A stretch of 64,000 nucleotides of DNA from CAMAXB01 sp964476565. GTDB taxonomy: Bacteria > Verrucomicrobiota > Verrucomicrobiia > Opitutales > Opitutaceae. The position numbers and the translations under genes are program-made. The stretch is from contig CAYZBG010000017.1 in assembly GCA_964476565.1 (NCBI GenBank), positions 1-64,000 on the forward strand, written 5' to 3'. Under the pieces are notes generated by a model. The model searched no databases. It saw only the letters and a program-made list of their open reading frames with translations, and had not been told where the DNA came from. Positions 26,882-34,173 of this stretch are shown here, one piece after another (position 1 is the stretch's first letter; the number at the start of each line of letters is the position of its first letter).

Positions 26882-28414
26882 CTACGGAGCGGACGCCACG
26901 AGCTCCACCAGCCGGCGGGCGAGGGCGGTGGACGCGTCGTCCAGCCATGCCCGGCCCTTGTCCGCGGTGGCGGCTGGGGCGTTGCCCATCACCCCGCTCT
27001 GGGAGACATCACGCGTGAGCCAGGAAAAGACCGCCGGGGCGTCCTCGGGCCGCAGTTCGCCGGGATCGTCGAGCCGGGCCGGATACTCGCAGACGGCGCG
27101 ATCCATCAACACGAGCTCAGGTGCGGCGGCGAGCAGCAGGGAGGTTTCCCACTCGCCGGCGTGGAAGCCATAGGCGGCTTCCTGCGGCGGGAGTTCGGGC
27201 CGGTAATAGCCGCTGAGCAGGCCGGCGCGCAGACCCAGCGTGGCCTGGATCTCCCGCACCGTGTAGACGAGCACCGCGCTGTTGCCGCCGTGCGTGTTGA
27301 GCAGTGCCAGTTGGCGGAAGCCGAGCGCCTTGAGCTGGGTGGCAAGGGCGATGACCTGACGACGCAGGGTGGCCGCGGACACGGAGAGGGTACCGGGAAA
27401 GCCGGTGTGTTCGTTGCTCTTGCCCACCATGATCGGCGGCGCGACGTACACCGGGCAGCCCGCGGGCAGCTTGGGCAGGGCATGGGCCAACCACGCCTGG
27501 CCGAGCAACGCGTCCACGCCGACCGGCAGATGCGGACCGTGCTGCTCGATGGCGCCGGTGGGCAGGATCACGAGGGCGCGGGCCTTGTCCGGCAGCGCTT
27601 CGAGCTCGTCGCGGGTCAGGGCCGGCAGGTAGTGAGAATCCCGATACACCGGCGGCCAGGGAGCGGCGGGCTCGGAGCGGACGGGCGCCGGTGCCGGCAA
27701 AAGAGCGGCGCCGCGGGTGGCGATCTCTCGCAGCAGGCGGTGCAGGTGTCCACCGGCCCGGGCGACGGCGTCGGCGCCGTCCGTCACCGGACCGTTGAGC
27801 GGCTCCGGTTGAAACCAGGCGCCGGGGCGAAACCCGGGGTCGCGCACGTCGGCCGGTCGGGTGGCCGGCGCCGGCGCGCGGCCGAGCACGTGCGCCGTCG
27901 CAGCGCGGGCGGCGGCGCGTCCGTCGGTGGCGGGATGAAAATCGCAGCCCAGCGCCCCGAGATGGACAAAGAAGGTCTGCAGGCTGAGGTCGGCGCGCAG
28001 ATCGCGCGAGGTGGCGTCGACCCATTCCTCGTTCCATGGGCTGGTGTTGAAGAAGACGAGCCGATGAAAGCCGGCGGCGCGCACACCCAGCGCGATCTCC
28101 CGCGCCTGGGCGTGGGCCGTCTCGGGATCGACTCCGAAGAAGGTCGACGGATACGGCGCGAGGCCGAAGCGCAGAGGCGGCAGCACGCGCACCAGCGGGG
28201 CGCCCGGCAGGTTGAGCGCCGTCTCGAGCACGGCCGAGCCGAGCACCTCCTCGGCATCGAGCGGCAGGCCCAGGCCGTGGTCGGCGAACCCATGAACCGG
28301 TTGGATCACGAGCATCCGGGCGCGCTCGTCGTCCGAGGTCCGGGCGTAGGCGGTCCAGGGGTGGTGCGCCCAGGCGGAGGCGGAAGGAACGCGGGCGAGC
28401 CAGGCGGTGCTCAT
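26882..28414 (-). CDS. tandem creatininase-family protein with degenerate N-terminal copy
   Basis: A 510-residue protein built from two creatininase-like amidohydrolase domains. The C-terminal copy (about residues 275-510) keeps the metal ligands: IEQHGPHLPVGVD, LLNTHGGNSAVL and FHAGEWETSL. The N-terminal copy aligns (VIQPVHGFADHGLGLPLDAEE and VFFNTSPWNEEWVDATSRDL) but has lost them: E to A, the HLP histidine to G, and the H of THGGN to S. Single creatininases have about 250 residues, so the length fits a duplication. Family members hydrolyse creatinine or related amides, such as F420 or mycofactocin precursors; the substrate here is unknown. It lies in the kinase operon. Confidence 0.87.
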   Translation of the reverse strand: MSTAWLARVPSASAWAHHPWTAYARTSDDERARMLVIQPVHGFADHGLGLPLDAEEVLGSAVLETALNLPGAPLVRVLPPLRFGLAPYPSTFFGVDPETAHAQAREIALGVRAAGFHRLVFFNTSPWNEEWVDATSRDLRADLSLQTFFVHLGALGCDFHPATDGRAAARAATAHVLGRAPAPATRPADVRDPGFRPGAWFQPEPLNGPVTDGADAVARAGGHLHRLLREIATRGAALLPAPAPVRSEPAAPWPPVYRDSHYLPALTRDELEALPDKARALVILPTGAIEQHGPHLPVGVDALLGQAWLAHALPKLPAGCPVYVAPPIMVGKSNEHTGFPGTLSVSAATLRRQVIALATQLKALGFRQLALLNTHGGNSAVLVYTVREIQATLGLRAGLLSGYYRPELPPQEAAYGFHAGEWETSLLLAAAPELVLMDRAVCEYPARLDDPGELRPEDAPAVFSWLTRDVSQSGVMGNAPAATADKGRAWLDDASTALARRLVELVASAP

Positions 28415-28451
28415 GTCCGGAAAGCGTGGGCGAAGCGGACGGCGGGGGCGA

Positions 28452-29132
28452 TCACTTCTTCCCGGCGTAGACGTAGTCCGAATACACCACGGACAGGTCC
28501 GAATCGAGGGACTTTAACCACAGGGCGCGTCCGCGCACGCGCATCGACACCCGCTTGAGCAGGGTGGGGCGTCCGTCGGCGGGCAGGGTGTAGTCGAGCA
28601 CGGTGCGGGCCTCCTCGATGTTGACCGAGAACATCGGGGAAAAGGCTTCGAAGCTGGCGAGTTCCACCTGTTCGATCGTGCCGGTCGGCCGATGCAGGGT
28701 GAACGTGGCGGCCATGTGGGCGGCGGACCGGTCGTCTTCCGCCCCGGGTTTGAGGCGGAAGCGCCAGCGCGCCCGCGTGCCATCGTCGTCGACCAGCGTG
28801 CAGGTGGCGTGGTCGAGCTGGTTCTTGACGTTGGGCGCCGTCTCGCCGCGGGTCCGGCGGGTCTGTTGTTCGCGATAGGTCTGCACTTCCTTTTCGGTCG
28901 GTGCGCGTCCGTCCTTGCCGATCAGGTTCCACCGTAGGACCTCGGGTTTCGCCGGATCGTAGGTCTCCACGAGAATCTTGCCCTTGGACTCCGTGGTTTG
29001 GGTGAAGCCCCAGCCAAAGGAGCCTTCAGTCCGGAAGTCTTTCAGGGCTGCGGCGAGTTCGGGCGGCACGGCATCGGCGCGGGCAAAGCACGCCAGGCAG
29101 GCAAGACCGAGGAGGAGGAACACGGAACGCAT
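28452..29132 (-). CDS. secreted protein of unknown function
   Basis: A 226-residue exported protein. The signal peptide is MRSVFLLLGLACLACFARADA. The mature part is rich in beta-type alternation (ARWRFRLKPG, AATFTLHRPTGTIEQVEL, LLKRVSMRVRGRALWLKSL), somewhat like LolA/LolB folds or outer-membrane-lipoprotein sorting proteins. I cannot assign a family. Start ATG 29132. It is the first gene of the leftward operon that continues with the creatininase, kinase, receiver and cyclase. A role as sensor partner is conceivable but unsupported. Confidence 0.68.
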   Translation of the reverse strand: MRSVFLLLGLACLACFARADAVPPELAAALKDFRTEGSFGWGFTQTTESKGKILVETYDPAKPEVLRWNLIGKDGRAPTEKEVQTYREQQTRRTRGETAPNVKNQLDHATCTLVDDDGTRARWRFRLKPGAEDDRSAAHMAATFTLHRPTGTIEQVELASFEAFSPMFSVNIEEARTVLDYTLPADGRPTLLKRVSMRVRGRALWLKSLDSDLSVVYSDYVYAGKK

Positions 29133-29206
29133 GCGGTCACGAAGGCCCGAAGCCCGCCGGCTTTCAACTCGCTTTCGCGCCGGCGGTCGTTTGGCATCCC
29201 GGTCCC

Positions 29207-29509
29207 ATGCTCGTTCACACCGTTCTCTTCTATCTCAAGCCCGGCCTCAGCGCCGAGTTGCGGAAAGACTTCCACCGTCAGGTTTCGACCCTCGGTACGA
29301 TTTCGTCGGTGTCCGCCTTTTATGTGGGCACCCCGGCGCCGGTGCCGCCCCGCCCGATCATCGATACCAGCTACGACTTTGGCATCACCTGCGTGTTCAA
29401 GGACGTGGCTGCGCACGACGCCTACCAGGTCGACCCGATCCACAAGGTCTTCATCGATAATTGCAAGGACCGCTGGGCGCGCGTTCAGATTTACGACACC
29501 GAGGGCTGA
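29207..29509 (+). CDS. Dabb (stress-responsive A/B barrel) protein
   Basis: A 100-residue dimeric alpha/beta-barrel protein of the Dabb family. The N-terminus MLVHTVLFYLKPGLS and the middle part SYDFGITCVFKDVAAHDAYQ, followed by DPIHKVFID and a final ARVQIYD strand, match the family throughout. Functions vary (stress proteins, polyketide cyclases), and no active-site residues are diagnostic. Start ATG 29207, divergent from the secreted protein at 29132, so the 74-bp gap likely carries two promoters. Confidence 0.88.
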   Translation: MLVHTVLFYLKPGLSAELRKDFHRQVSTLGTISSVSAFYVGTPAPVPPRPIIDTSYDFGITCVFKDVAAHDAYQVDPIHKVFIDNCKDRWARVQIYDTEG

Positions 29510-29540
29510 GCCACGCCCTAAGAAACGCGGCGTTCGCCCG

Positions 29541-29566
29541 TGGTAGGAAGTGAACCCTTCCTACCA
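29541..29566 (+). promoter_or_regulatory. perfect hairpin abutting the tonB-like start codon
   Basis: A 9-bp perfect inverted repeat, GGTAGGAAG (29542-29550) and CTTCCTACC (29557-29565), around the loop TGAACC. It extends to 10 bp if T29541 pairs with the A of the ATG at 29566. The only Shine-Dalgarno-like sequence (AGGAAG) lies inside the left arm. In RNA it would hide the ribosome site and the start codon; in DNA it would be a 24-bp operator. Confidence 0.75.
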
Positions 29567-30228
29567 TGAAAATTGAACGCCCTCTGCTTCTACCCCTGGC
29601 GGTTTCGTTCGGAGCGCATGCGCTCCTGTTACTGGGTTTCAAGCCAGCCGTCCCGGTCATCCCCTTGGTGACGGAGGATCCGCCGCGGGAAATCGCCCTC
29701 GTGCCCGTGATTCCGCCGGACGAGGAGGAGGAGCTTGTGGTCACCGATGACGCGAAGAACCGGCCGGAGGAGAGGCCGCTGCCGGTGCCGGGTTTGCCCG
29801 AGACGATCCGCTCGGTCGCAATTGACGGTCCGGTCATGCGGCCGACCCAGCCGGTGCTGACCACCGGCCAGACGATCACGACCATTCCCGTGTCCTGGTC
29901 CACGTCCGACGCCGGGATCGGGACGAAGGGGGCGCCGATCATTGCGGCCCACCTCTTGGACAACCCGCCCAACGCCCGCTACCGCGTGGCGCCGACCTAT
30001 CCGTTTGAGGCTAAACGCAGCGGCCAGGCGGGTGAGGTCGTGGTCGAGTTCACCGTGACCGAGCGAGGTGAGGTGATCTCGCCGCGGGTGGTGCGCTCGA
30101 CCGACGCGGTCTTCGAGGCGCCGACCCTGCGGGCGGTGGCGAAATGGCGGTTCGACCCGGGCAAGAAGGACGGTCGCCCGGTGCGTTTCCGGATGATGAT
30201 CCCGATCGTCTTCAACCTGACGGAGTGA
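29566..30228 (+). CDS. energy transducer TonB family protein
   Basis: A 220-residue TonB-type protein that couples inner-membrane proton-motive force to outer-membrane receptors. It has one N-terminal membrane helix (LLLPLAVSFGAHALLLLGF) and a proline/acidic periplasmic linker. The C-terminal TonB domain (about residues 135-220) contains YRVAPTYPFEAKRSGQAGEVV, ERGEVISPRVVRS and TLRAVAKWRFDPGKKDG. ExbB/ExbD genes are not adjacent. Start ATG 29566, immediately after a hairpin that includes its likely ribosome site. It is convergent with the GreA-like gene. Confidence 0.9.
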   Translation: MKIERPLLLPLAVSFGAHALLLLGFKPAVPVIPLVTEDPPREIALVPVIPPDEEEELVVTDDAKNRPEERPLPVPGLPETIRSVAIDGPVMRPTQPVLTTGQTITTIPVSWSTSDAGIGTKGAPIIAAHLLDNPPNARYRVAPTYPFEAKRSGQAGEVVVEFTVTERGEVISPRVVRSTDAVFEAPTLRAVAKWRFDPGKKDGRPVRFRMMIPIVFNLTE

Positions 30229-30244
30229 TCGGGCGATGAGTGCG

Positions 30245-30718
30245 TCACGCCACGCTGGCAATGGCCAGCGGGCGTTTGGCGCCGGGCAACGTGACAGTGT
30301 CGCCCCGCCGCCGCCCGAGCAACTGGCGGCCAAGGGGTGATGCCGGAGTGACCACCAGTATGCGCCGGTCGCCGACCGAGAACTCCGTACCGCCGGCCCG
30401 CGGCCCGAGGAAGTATGCGGGGGAGCGGGCATCCCCGGCCAGGCTGACCACGGCGCCTACCGCGATCGCGTCCTCCGGCGCGAAGGCCGGCAAAGGCAGC
30501 GACGTGTAGACGGCCATCGACTCGCGCAGGTCCGCCACGAGCCGAGCCTGGCCCTCGGCGAGGTAGGCGGCCTCCTGGGCCCGCATATCGTACTTGTTCT
30601 CCGCCTTGCTCTCTTCGCTGGTCGCTTCGTCGCGCGAGGTGAGGGCGGCGGCGGTTTGCAGGGCGAGATCGGATTCGAGCTGGTGGAGGAGGGCGGCGCG
30701 CAGGGCGGTCTTGTCCAT
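30245..30718 (-). CDS. GreA/GreB family elongation factor-like protein
   Basis: A 157-residue protein. The N-terminal helical hairpin (MDKTALRAALLHQLESDL) carries a run of acidic residues, SRDEATSEESKAENKYD, where Gre factors have their catalytic acidic tip. The C-terminal FKBP-like domain ends with PLGRQLLGRRRGDTVTLPG, the Gre signature. Gre factors stimulate transcript cleavage by stalled RNA polymerase. It departs from GreA proper in the tip sequence, so it could be a Gre-like RNAP-secondary-channel regulator. ATG 30718 was chosen over a GTG at 30781, giving the family-like start. Confidence 0.83.
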   Translation of the reverse strand: MDKTALRAALLHQLESDLALQTAAALTSRDEATSEESKAENKYDMRAQEAAYLAEGQARLVADLRESMAVYTSLPLPAFAPEDAIAVGAVVSLAGDARSPAYFLGPRAGGTEFSVGDRRILVVTPASPLGRQLLGRRRGDTVTLPGAKRPLAIASVA

Positions 30719-30786
30719 GTCCGGGCCAAGGTGGACCCGGACCGGAGCGGAGGCAATGCGCGAGGGCGGCGCAGCCGACACGTTAG

Positions 30787-31185
30787 TTAATCTACCGTAG
30801 GCTTGCCGGGTGAAGCCCGGAGGGTGAGGAGGCTTTGCACCCGCTCGACCAGGCTGCGCGGGCTGAACGGTTTGGTCAGGTAATCAAGGGCGCCCAGTTC
30901 GAGGCCGAGGTGGCGGGCGTCGGAGGTGGCCCATGCGGTCAGGATGATGATCGGAATGGTGGCGGTGGCCGGCTGCCGCCGCAGGATCTCGCAGACGCCG
31001 AACCCGTCGATGTCCGGCAGCATCAGGTCGAGGATGATCAGGTCGGGTTTGCGCGCATGGACGCGTTCGAGGGCCTGACGCCCGGTTGCGGCCGTCACGA
31101 CGGTGCACCCGGCCCGGGTCAGCTGAAAGGCGACCAGGTCGGAGACATCGCGTTCATCGTCGACGGCGAGGATAAAGGGACGCAT
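30787..31185 (-). CDS. stand-alone response regulator receiver
   Basis: A 132-residue single receiver domain. It has the acidic pocket (LAVDDERDV), the phosphoacceptor in LIILDLMLPDIDGF, Thr in IIILTAWATS, and Lys in YLTKPFSP. No output domain is present. Start ATG 31185. It is divergent from the ParA cassette across 202 bp and lies 68 bp before the GreA-like gene on the same strand. No kinase partner is adjacent. Confidence 0.92.
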   Translation of the reverse strand: MRPFILAVDDERDVSDLVAFQLTRAGCTVVTAATGRQALERVHARKPDLIILDLMLPDIDGFGVCEILRRQPATATIPIIILTAWATSDARHLGLELGALDYLTKPFSPRSLVERVQSLLTLRASPGKPTVD

Positions 31186-31387
31186 GGGGCCGCCACTTTG
31201 GCAGCCCGGCGTGTCGTCCCGGTGCCGGTGCGGTTACAAGGCGGTGAAGTTATGAAATTTCCATGATTGGAAGGGGTTGCGAAAAAAACATGAAAGGTCC
31301 CTAGGGTACTTTTTTTTCTCTCGCGGGAGCCGACCCGTGACGCATGTTCAAGTTGCTACGGTAGCGCACGTTGTTCCCTCACGAATC
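31186..31387. promoter_or_regulatory. AT-rich divergent intergenic region upstream of parA
   Basis: A 202-bp gap between the divergent receiver and ParA genes, AT-rich from 31240 to 31320. It contains an inverted repeat TTCC-N6-GGAA (31259-31272) and the palindrome CCCTAGGG (31299-31306). A run of eight T (31310-31317) follows the palindrome. The palindrome has no loop, so it is more likely an operator or promoter element than a terminator. Both neighbours must be transcribed from here. Confidence 0.5.
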
Positions 31388-32290
31388 ATGGCGAGAAAGA
31401 TTGCTTTCATTAATTACAAAGGCGGCGTGGGGAAGACCTCCCTGCTCGTCAACACGGCGGCCTGTCTCGCGAAGTCAGGCAAGCGGGTCCTGCTTTGTGA
31501 TTTTGATACGCAATCGAACGCCAGCATCTGGCTCCTGCGCCTCGATCGCTGGAACAAGATCAACGCCACGGGCGAGGGCGCGGTGTACTCGATCTTCGAG
31601 CCCGGCACCGCGCGGGTGAAGGACATCATCGTGAAGGATGTGGTCGAGGGGAAGGCGGGGGAGAAACTCCTGCCCGGACTCGATCTCCTGCCAACGACGT
31701 TCAACCTCGTCGATCTGGAGAACGAGTACAGCGGCGATCCGAAGCGTCCGCACTACGTGGTGTTTCAGGAGCAACTGGCCGAGATCGAGGCCAACTACGA
31801 TTTCATCTTTTTCGACTGCCCGCCGAATATCCTGCGCGCCTCGCAGTGCGGCATCTTCTGTGCGAACGAGATCTACGTGCCGTCCAATCCCGATGCGCTC
31901 AGCCTGATCGGGTTCACCCTGCTCGTGGAGAAACTGGGCAAGTTCCACCAGTTGTCCTCGAGTTTCCGCAAGGTGTCCATGGGCGTGCCGGCGCAGGTGC
32001 AGGGCATCATCTTCAACTCGATCAAGACTGGCGTGGACATCGAGGTGCCGAAGATGCGCATGCAGCTTCGCCTCAATCAATTTCGCACCGCCAAGCGCGT
32101 CGGTCCCTCCGCCAAGATCTTCACCACCCAGGTGCGCGACGCCATGGTCGTCCGCCGCGCCGTCACCCTGGGCCTGCCGGTCAACCTCGTCGGCCAGGAT
32201 GCCGATGAGCGTTCCCAGGACAATGTCGTCAACGACTACCGTATGATCGCGACCGAACTCGTCCGTCAGGGCGAGGTCTTAACCAGCTAA
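31388..32290 (+). CDS. ParA/MinD-family ATPase
   Basis: A 300-residue P-loop ATPase of the ParA/Soj group, which positions chromosomes, plasmids or protein clusters by cycling on the nucleoid or membrane. The deviant Walker A NYKGGVGKTSLLVN is at residues 9-22, A' CDFDTQSNAS near 42, and Walker B FIFFDCPPN near 140. The frame is open upstream to 31277, but ATG 31388 gives the family start MARKIAFINYKGG. No ParB gene or parS-like site is seen nearby. It heads a tight three-gene cassette with 10-bp and 1-bp gaps. Confidence 0.93.
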   Translation: MARKIAFINYKGGVGKTSLLVNTAACLAKSGKRVLLCDFDTQSNASIWLLRLDRWNKINATGEGAVYSIFEPGTARVKDIIVKDVVEGKAGEKLLPGLDLLPTTFNLVDLENEYSGDPKRPHYVVFQEQLAEIEANYDFIFFDCPPNILRASQCGIFCANEIYVPSNPDALSLIGFTLLVEKLGKFHQLSSSFRKVSMGVPAQVQGIIFNSIKTGVDIEVPKMRMQLRLNQFRTAKRVGPSAKIFTTQVRDAMVVRRAVTLGLPVNLVGQDADERSQDNVVNDYRMIATELVRQGEVLTS

Positions 32291-32300
32291 TCCAATCCCG

Positions 32301-33218
32301 ATGCCTGCCATGCCCGCCAAAACGACGCCGAAAGAATGGGACGAAATCCGGACTGCGTTTGCGACCTCGATCATGGTCGACACCGCGCTGAGCAGCCTTG
32401 CCCAGAACCTTGACGGTCCGGATTGGCCGATCAAGGGGCCGGATGAGACGCCGGCTAAGTACATCGACCTTAGCCACGAGGAGGTCATCGAACTGCTCGC
32501 GTTGCGCAAGCAACCGGAGGAGCGGCTGGACGAGCTCGCCGCGATCCTGCGCGACACGCTCTCCTTCGACGATCCGTTCGGCGAGATGCTGCAACAGACC
32601 GAGGAGGCGGCGAGCCGCGACAACCCGGTGATGAAGAATCTAGCCAAGCTCGGCATCCCCGAGTCGTTCCCGGTCGAGCACCTCGCGCTATCGCCGGATA
32701 CGCTGCAATTTTGCAAATTGGAGAAGCTGACCACGCTGGCGGAGTTCGCCGTCTTTACCCAGACGATGTCGCAGACGGTGATCGTGGGCGGAGATTTTCG
32801 CACCCTGCTCAACGCCCTGTCGCACGTGGACGAGCAGGCCATTGCCCGCTACCTGCCGTTCCGCCCCGGCTCGCGCGGCCTGCATGTGGTGGAAGCCGCA
32901 GCCCATGCCATCCGGGCCCTGCCGCTCGACCAGCGCGCCGCGTGGTCCCAAGGGTCCGGCCCCGTGCCGCCCGCCTTGAAGGCCAAGGTCGAGGCGGTCG
33001 TGGCGTTGCTGCCCGACAGCTTGACCGCCTTCCAGGCCCAGCTGTCGTCCGGTACCGACCTGAAGCGGGCCGTGCAGCACCTGAACGATCCGCAGCTCGA
33101 AGCGCTGGTGGTCCGCGTTCTCGCCCCTTACAAACCCCGTCCCGCCGCGCCGGTGGAACCCGTCGAAGAGCCTCGCAAAGGGCTGCTGGGTTCATTGACT
33201 CGTTGGTTTAAGAAGTAA
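32301..33218 (+). CDS. ParA-cassette protein of unknown function with C-terminal amphipathic helix
   Basis: A 305-residue mostly helical protein of no recognised family. It lies 10 bp after parA and 1 bp before a coiled-coil gene, so it is clearly part of the same transcript. It has no signal peptide or membrane helix. A proline-rich linker (KPRPAAPVEPVEEPRKG) leads to a short C-terminal amphipathic segment, GLLGSLTRWFKK, which resembles membrane-targeting tails of MinD/FtsA-type proteins. It might be the ParA partner or cargo adaptor; this is inference. The body contains repeated LPDSLTAFQAQL-like helices. Confidence 0.75.
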   Translation: MPAMPAKTTPKEWDEIRTAFATSIMVDTALSSLAQNLDGPDWPIKGPDETPAKYIDLSHEEVIELLALRKQPEERLDELAAILRDTLSFDDPFGEMLQQTEEAASRDNPVMKNLAKLGIPESFPVEHLALSPDTLQFCKLEKLTTLAEFAVFTQTMSQTVIVGGDFRTLLNALSHVDEQAIARYLPFRPGSRGLHVVEAAAHAIRALPLDQRAAWSQGSGPVPPALKAKVEAVVALLPDSLTAFQAQLSSGTDLKRAVQHLNDPQLEALVVRVLAPYKPRPAAPVEPVEEPRKGLLGSLTRWFKK

Positions 33219-33219
33219 C

Positions 33220-33924
33220 ATGGCTGAGGCCCCCAAACCTCCTGGAGTCATTCGTTTTCCCGGCGCCCGTCCGGGAATCCCCAAACTTTCGCTCCCGCGT
33301 CGCCGTCCCGCCCTCTCCACCCGGTCCCCCTTTGAGATCTCCGAGGCCTCGGCCGAGGCAAGAAAGCAGATCGCGGACATCGTGACGGTCACCCGCGCCT
33401 CGCTGACCGAGCCGGCCAAGCTGGATGCCGGACAGGCCTCGGAACTGGAGAAATCCCTCCGCGCGCTGGAGATGAAGCTCGCCGAGCGCGAGCGCGTGGT
33501 CGCGGAGCTCGAGGGGCGTTGTGCCGATCGGGAACGCGAACTGGCGGAGATGGAGGCCGTGCTCCTCGCCCGCGAGCGGTTGGTGGCCGCCTCGCGTCAG
33601 GACGGACCCAAGGCGGAGTTGTCCGTGGCCGAGAAGGAAGCGCTTGAGCAGCTTCGGACCGAGCTGGCGAAGCAGGAAGAGTCGTTGCGCGAGGCGATGG
33701 AGGCGCTGAAGGAGCGGGAGGCCTTTCTCGACGACAGCGAGACCCGCCTGTTCGAGAAGGTGCAGGCCCAGCAGGAAAAGGAAACCGAGCTGGAGCAACG
33801 TGAGGAAGATTTGCGAGTGAGGGAACGCCGGTTGCGCGAACGCGAGGCGGCGGTCGATCCCGAGGCGGCAGCGGCGCTCAAGAGCGAGGACGCCGCGCGC
33901 AAGTTCGACGAATTCAACGAGTGA
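33220..33924 (+). CDS. ParA-cassette coiled-coil protein
   Basis: A 234-residue protein. A short basic N-terminus (VIRFPGARPGIPKLSLPRRR) precedes a long coiled coil from about residue 70 to 210, dense in Glu, Arg and Leu heptads such as LEMKLAERERVVAELEGR. The extreme C-terminus is acidic (KFDEFNE). No family is recognised. It begins one base after the previous stop, so translation is probably coupled. The basic N-terminus could bind DNA or the ParA ATPase, as N-termini of ParB-like activators do; this is speculative. Confidence 0.78.
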   Translation: MAEAPKPPGVIRFPGARPGIPKLSLPRRRPALSTRSPFEISEASAEARKQIADIVTVTRASLTEPAKLDAGQASELEKSLRALEMKLAERERVVAELEGRCADRERELAEMEAVLLARERLVAASRQDGPKAELSVAEKEALEQLRTELAKQEESLREAMEALKEREAFLDDSETRLFEKVQAQQEKETELEQREEDLRVRERRLREREAAVDPEAAAALKSEDAARKFDEFNE

Positions 33925-33942
33925 CCCGGTGACCGGTGGGAG

Positions 33943-33970
33943 GGTGGGCGGGCGCGTCCCGCGCCCGCCG
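33943..33970 (+). repeat. palindromic intergenic repeat, copy B
   Basis: A GC-only hairpin with a perfect 10-bp stem (GGCGGGCGCG 33947-33956, loop TCC, CGCGCCCGCC). It shares 19 bases with 53780-53798 and matches the same repeat family as 2247-2275 in inverse orientation. It lies 18 bp after the ParA-cassette stop and could also end that transcript. Confidence 0.72.
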
Positions 33971-34173
33971 CCGAGGGGTACGGAGATGCGGACGCTGCCC
34001 GGCATGTCTGATCGGCTCCTCCGCCATGCGGGGCTGCTCGCGCGGCCAGCTCGGGCCGGGAAGACTCGGAGCGGGGCCCCCGGAACGCGGCAAACCGTTT
34101 CCCGTTGTTGCTTTCGGGCGGAAATTATGGGCAACCTTTGCCGCTTCGTCGCGTCACACTGCCATTGCCCTCT

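Noticed and set aside
31299..31317. Terminator-like CCCTAGGG followed by eight T
   Set aside because: The palindrome has no loop, so it cannot form a stable RNA hairpin. The region must also contain the parA promoter.
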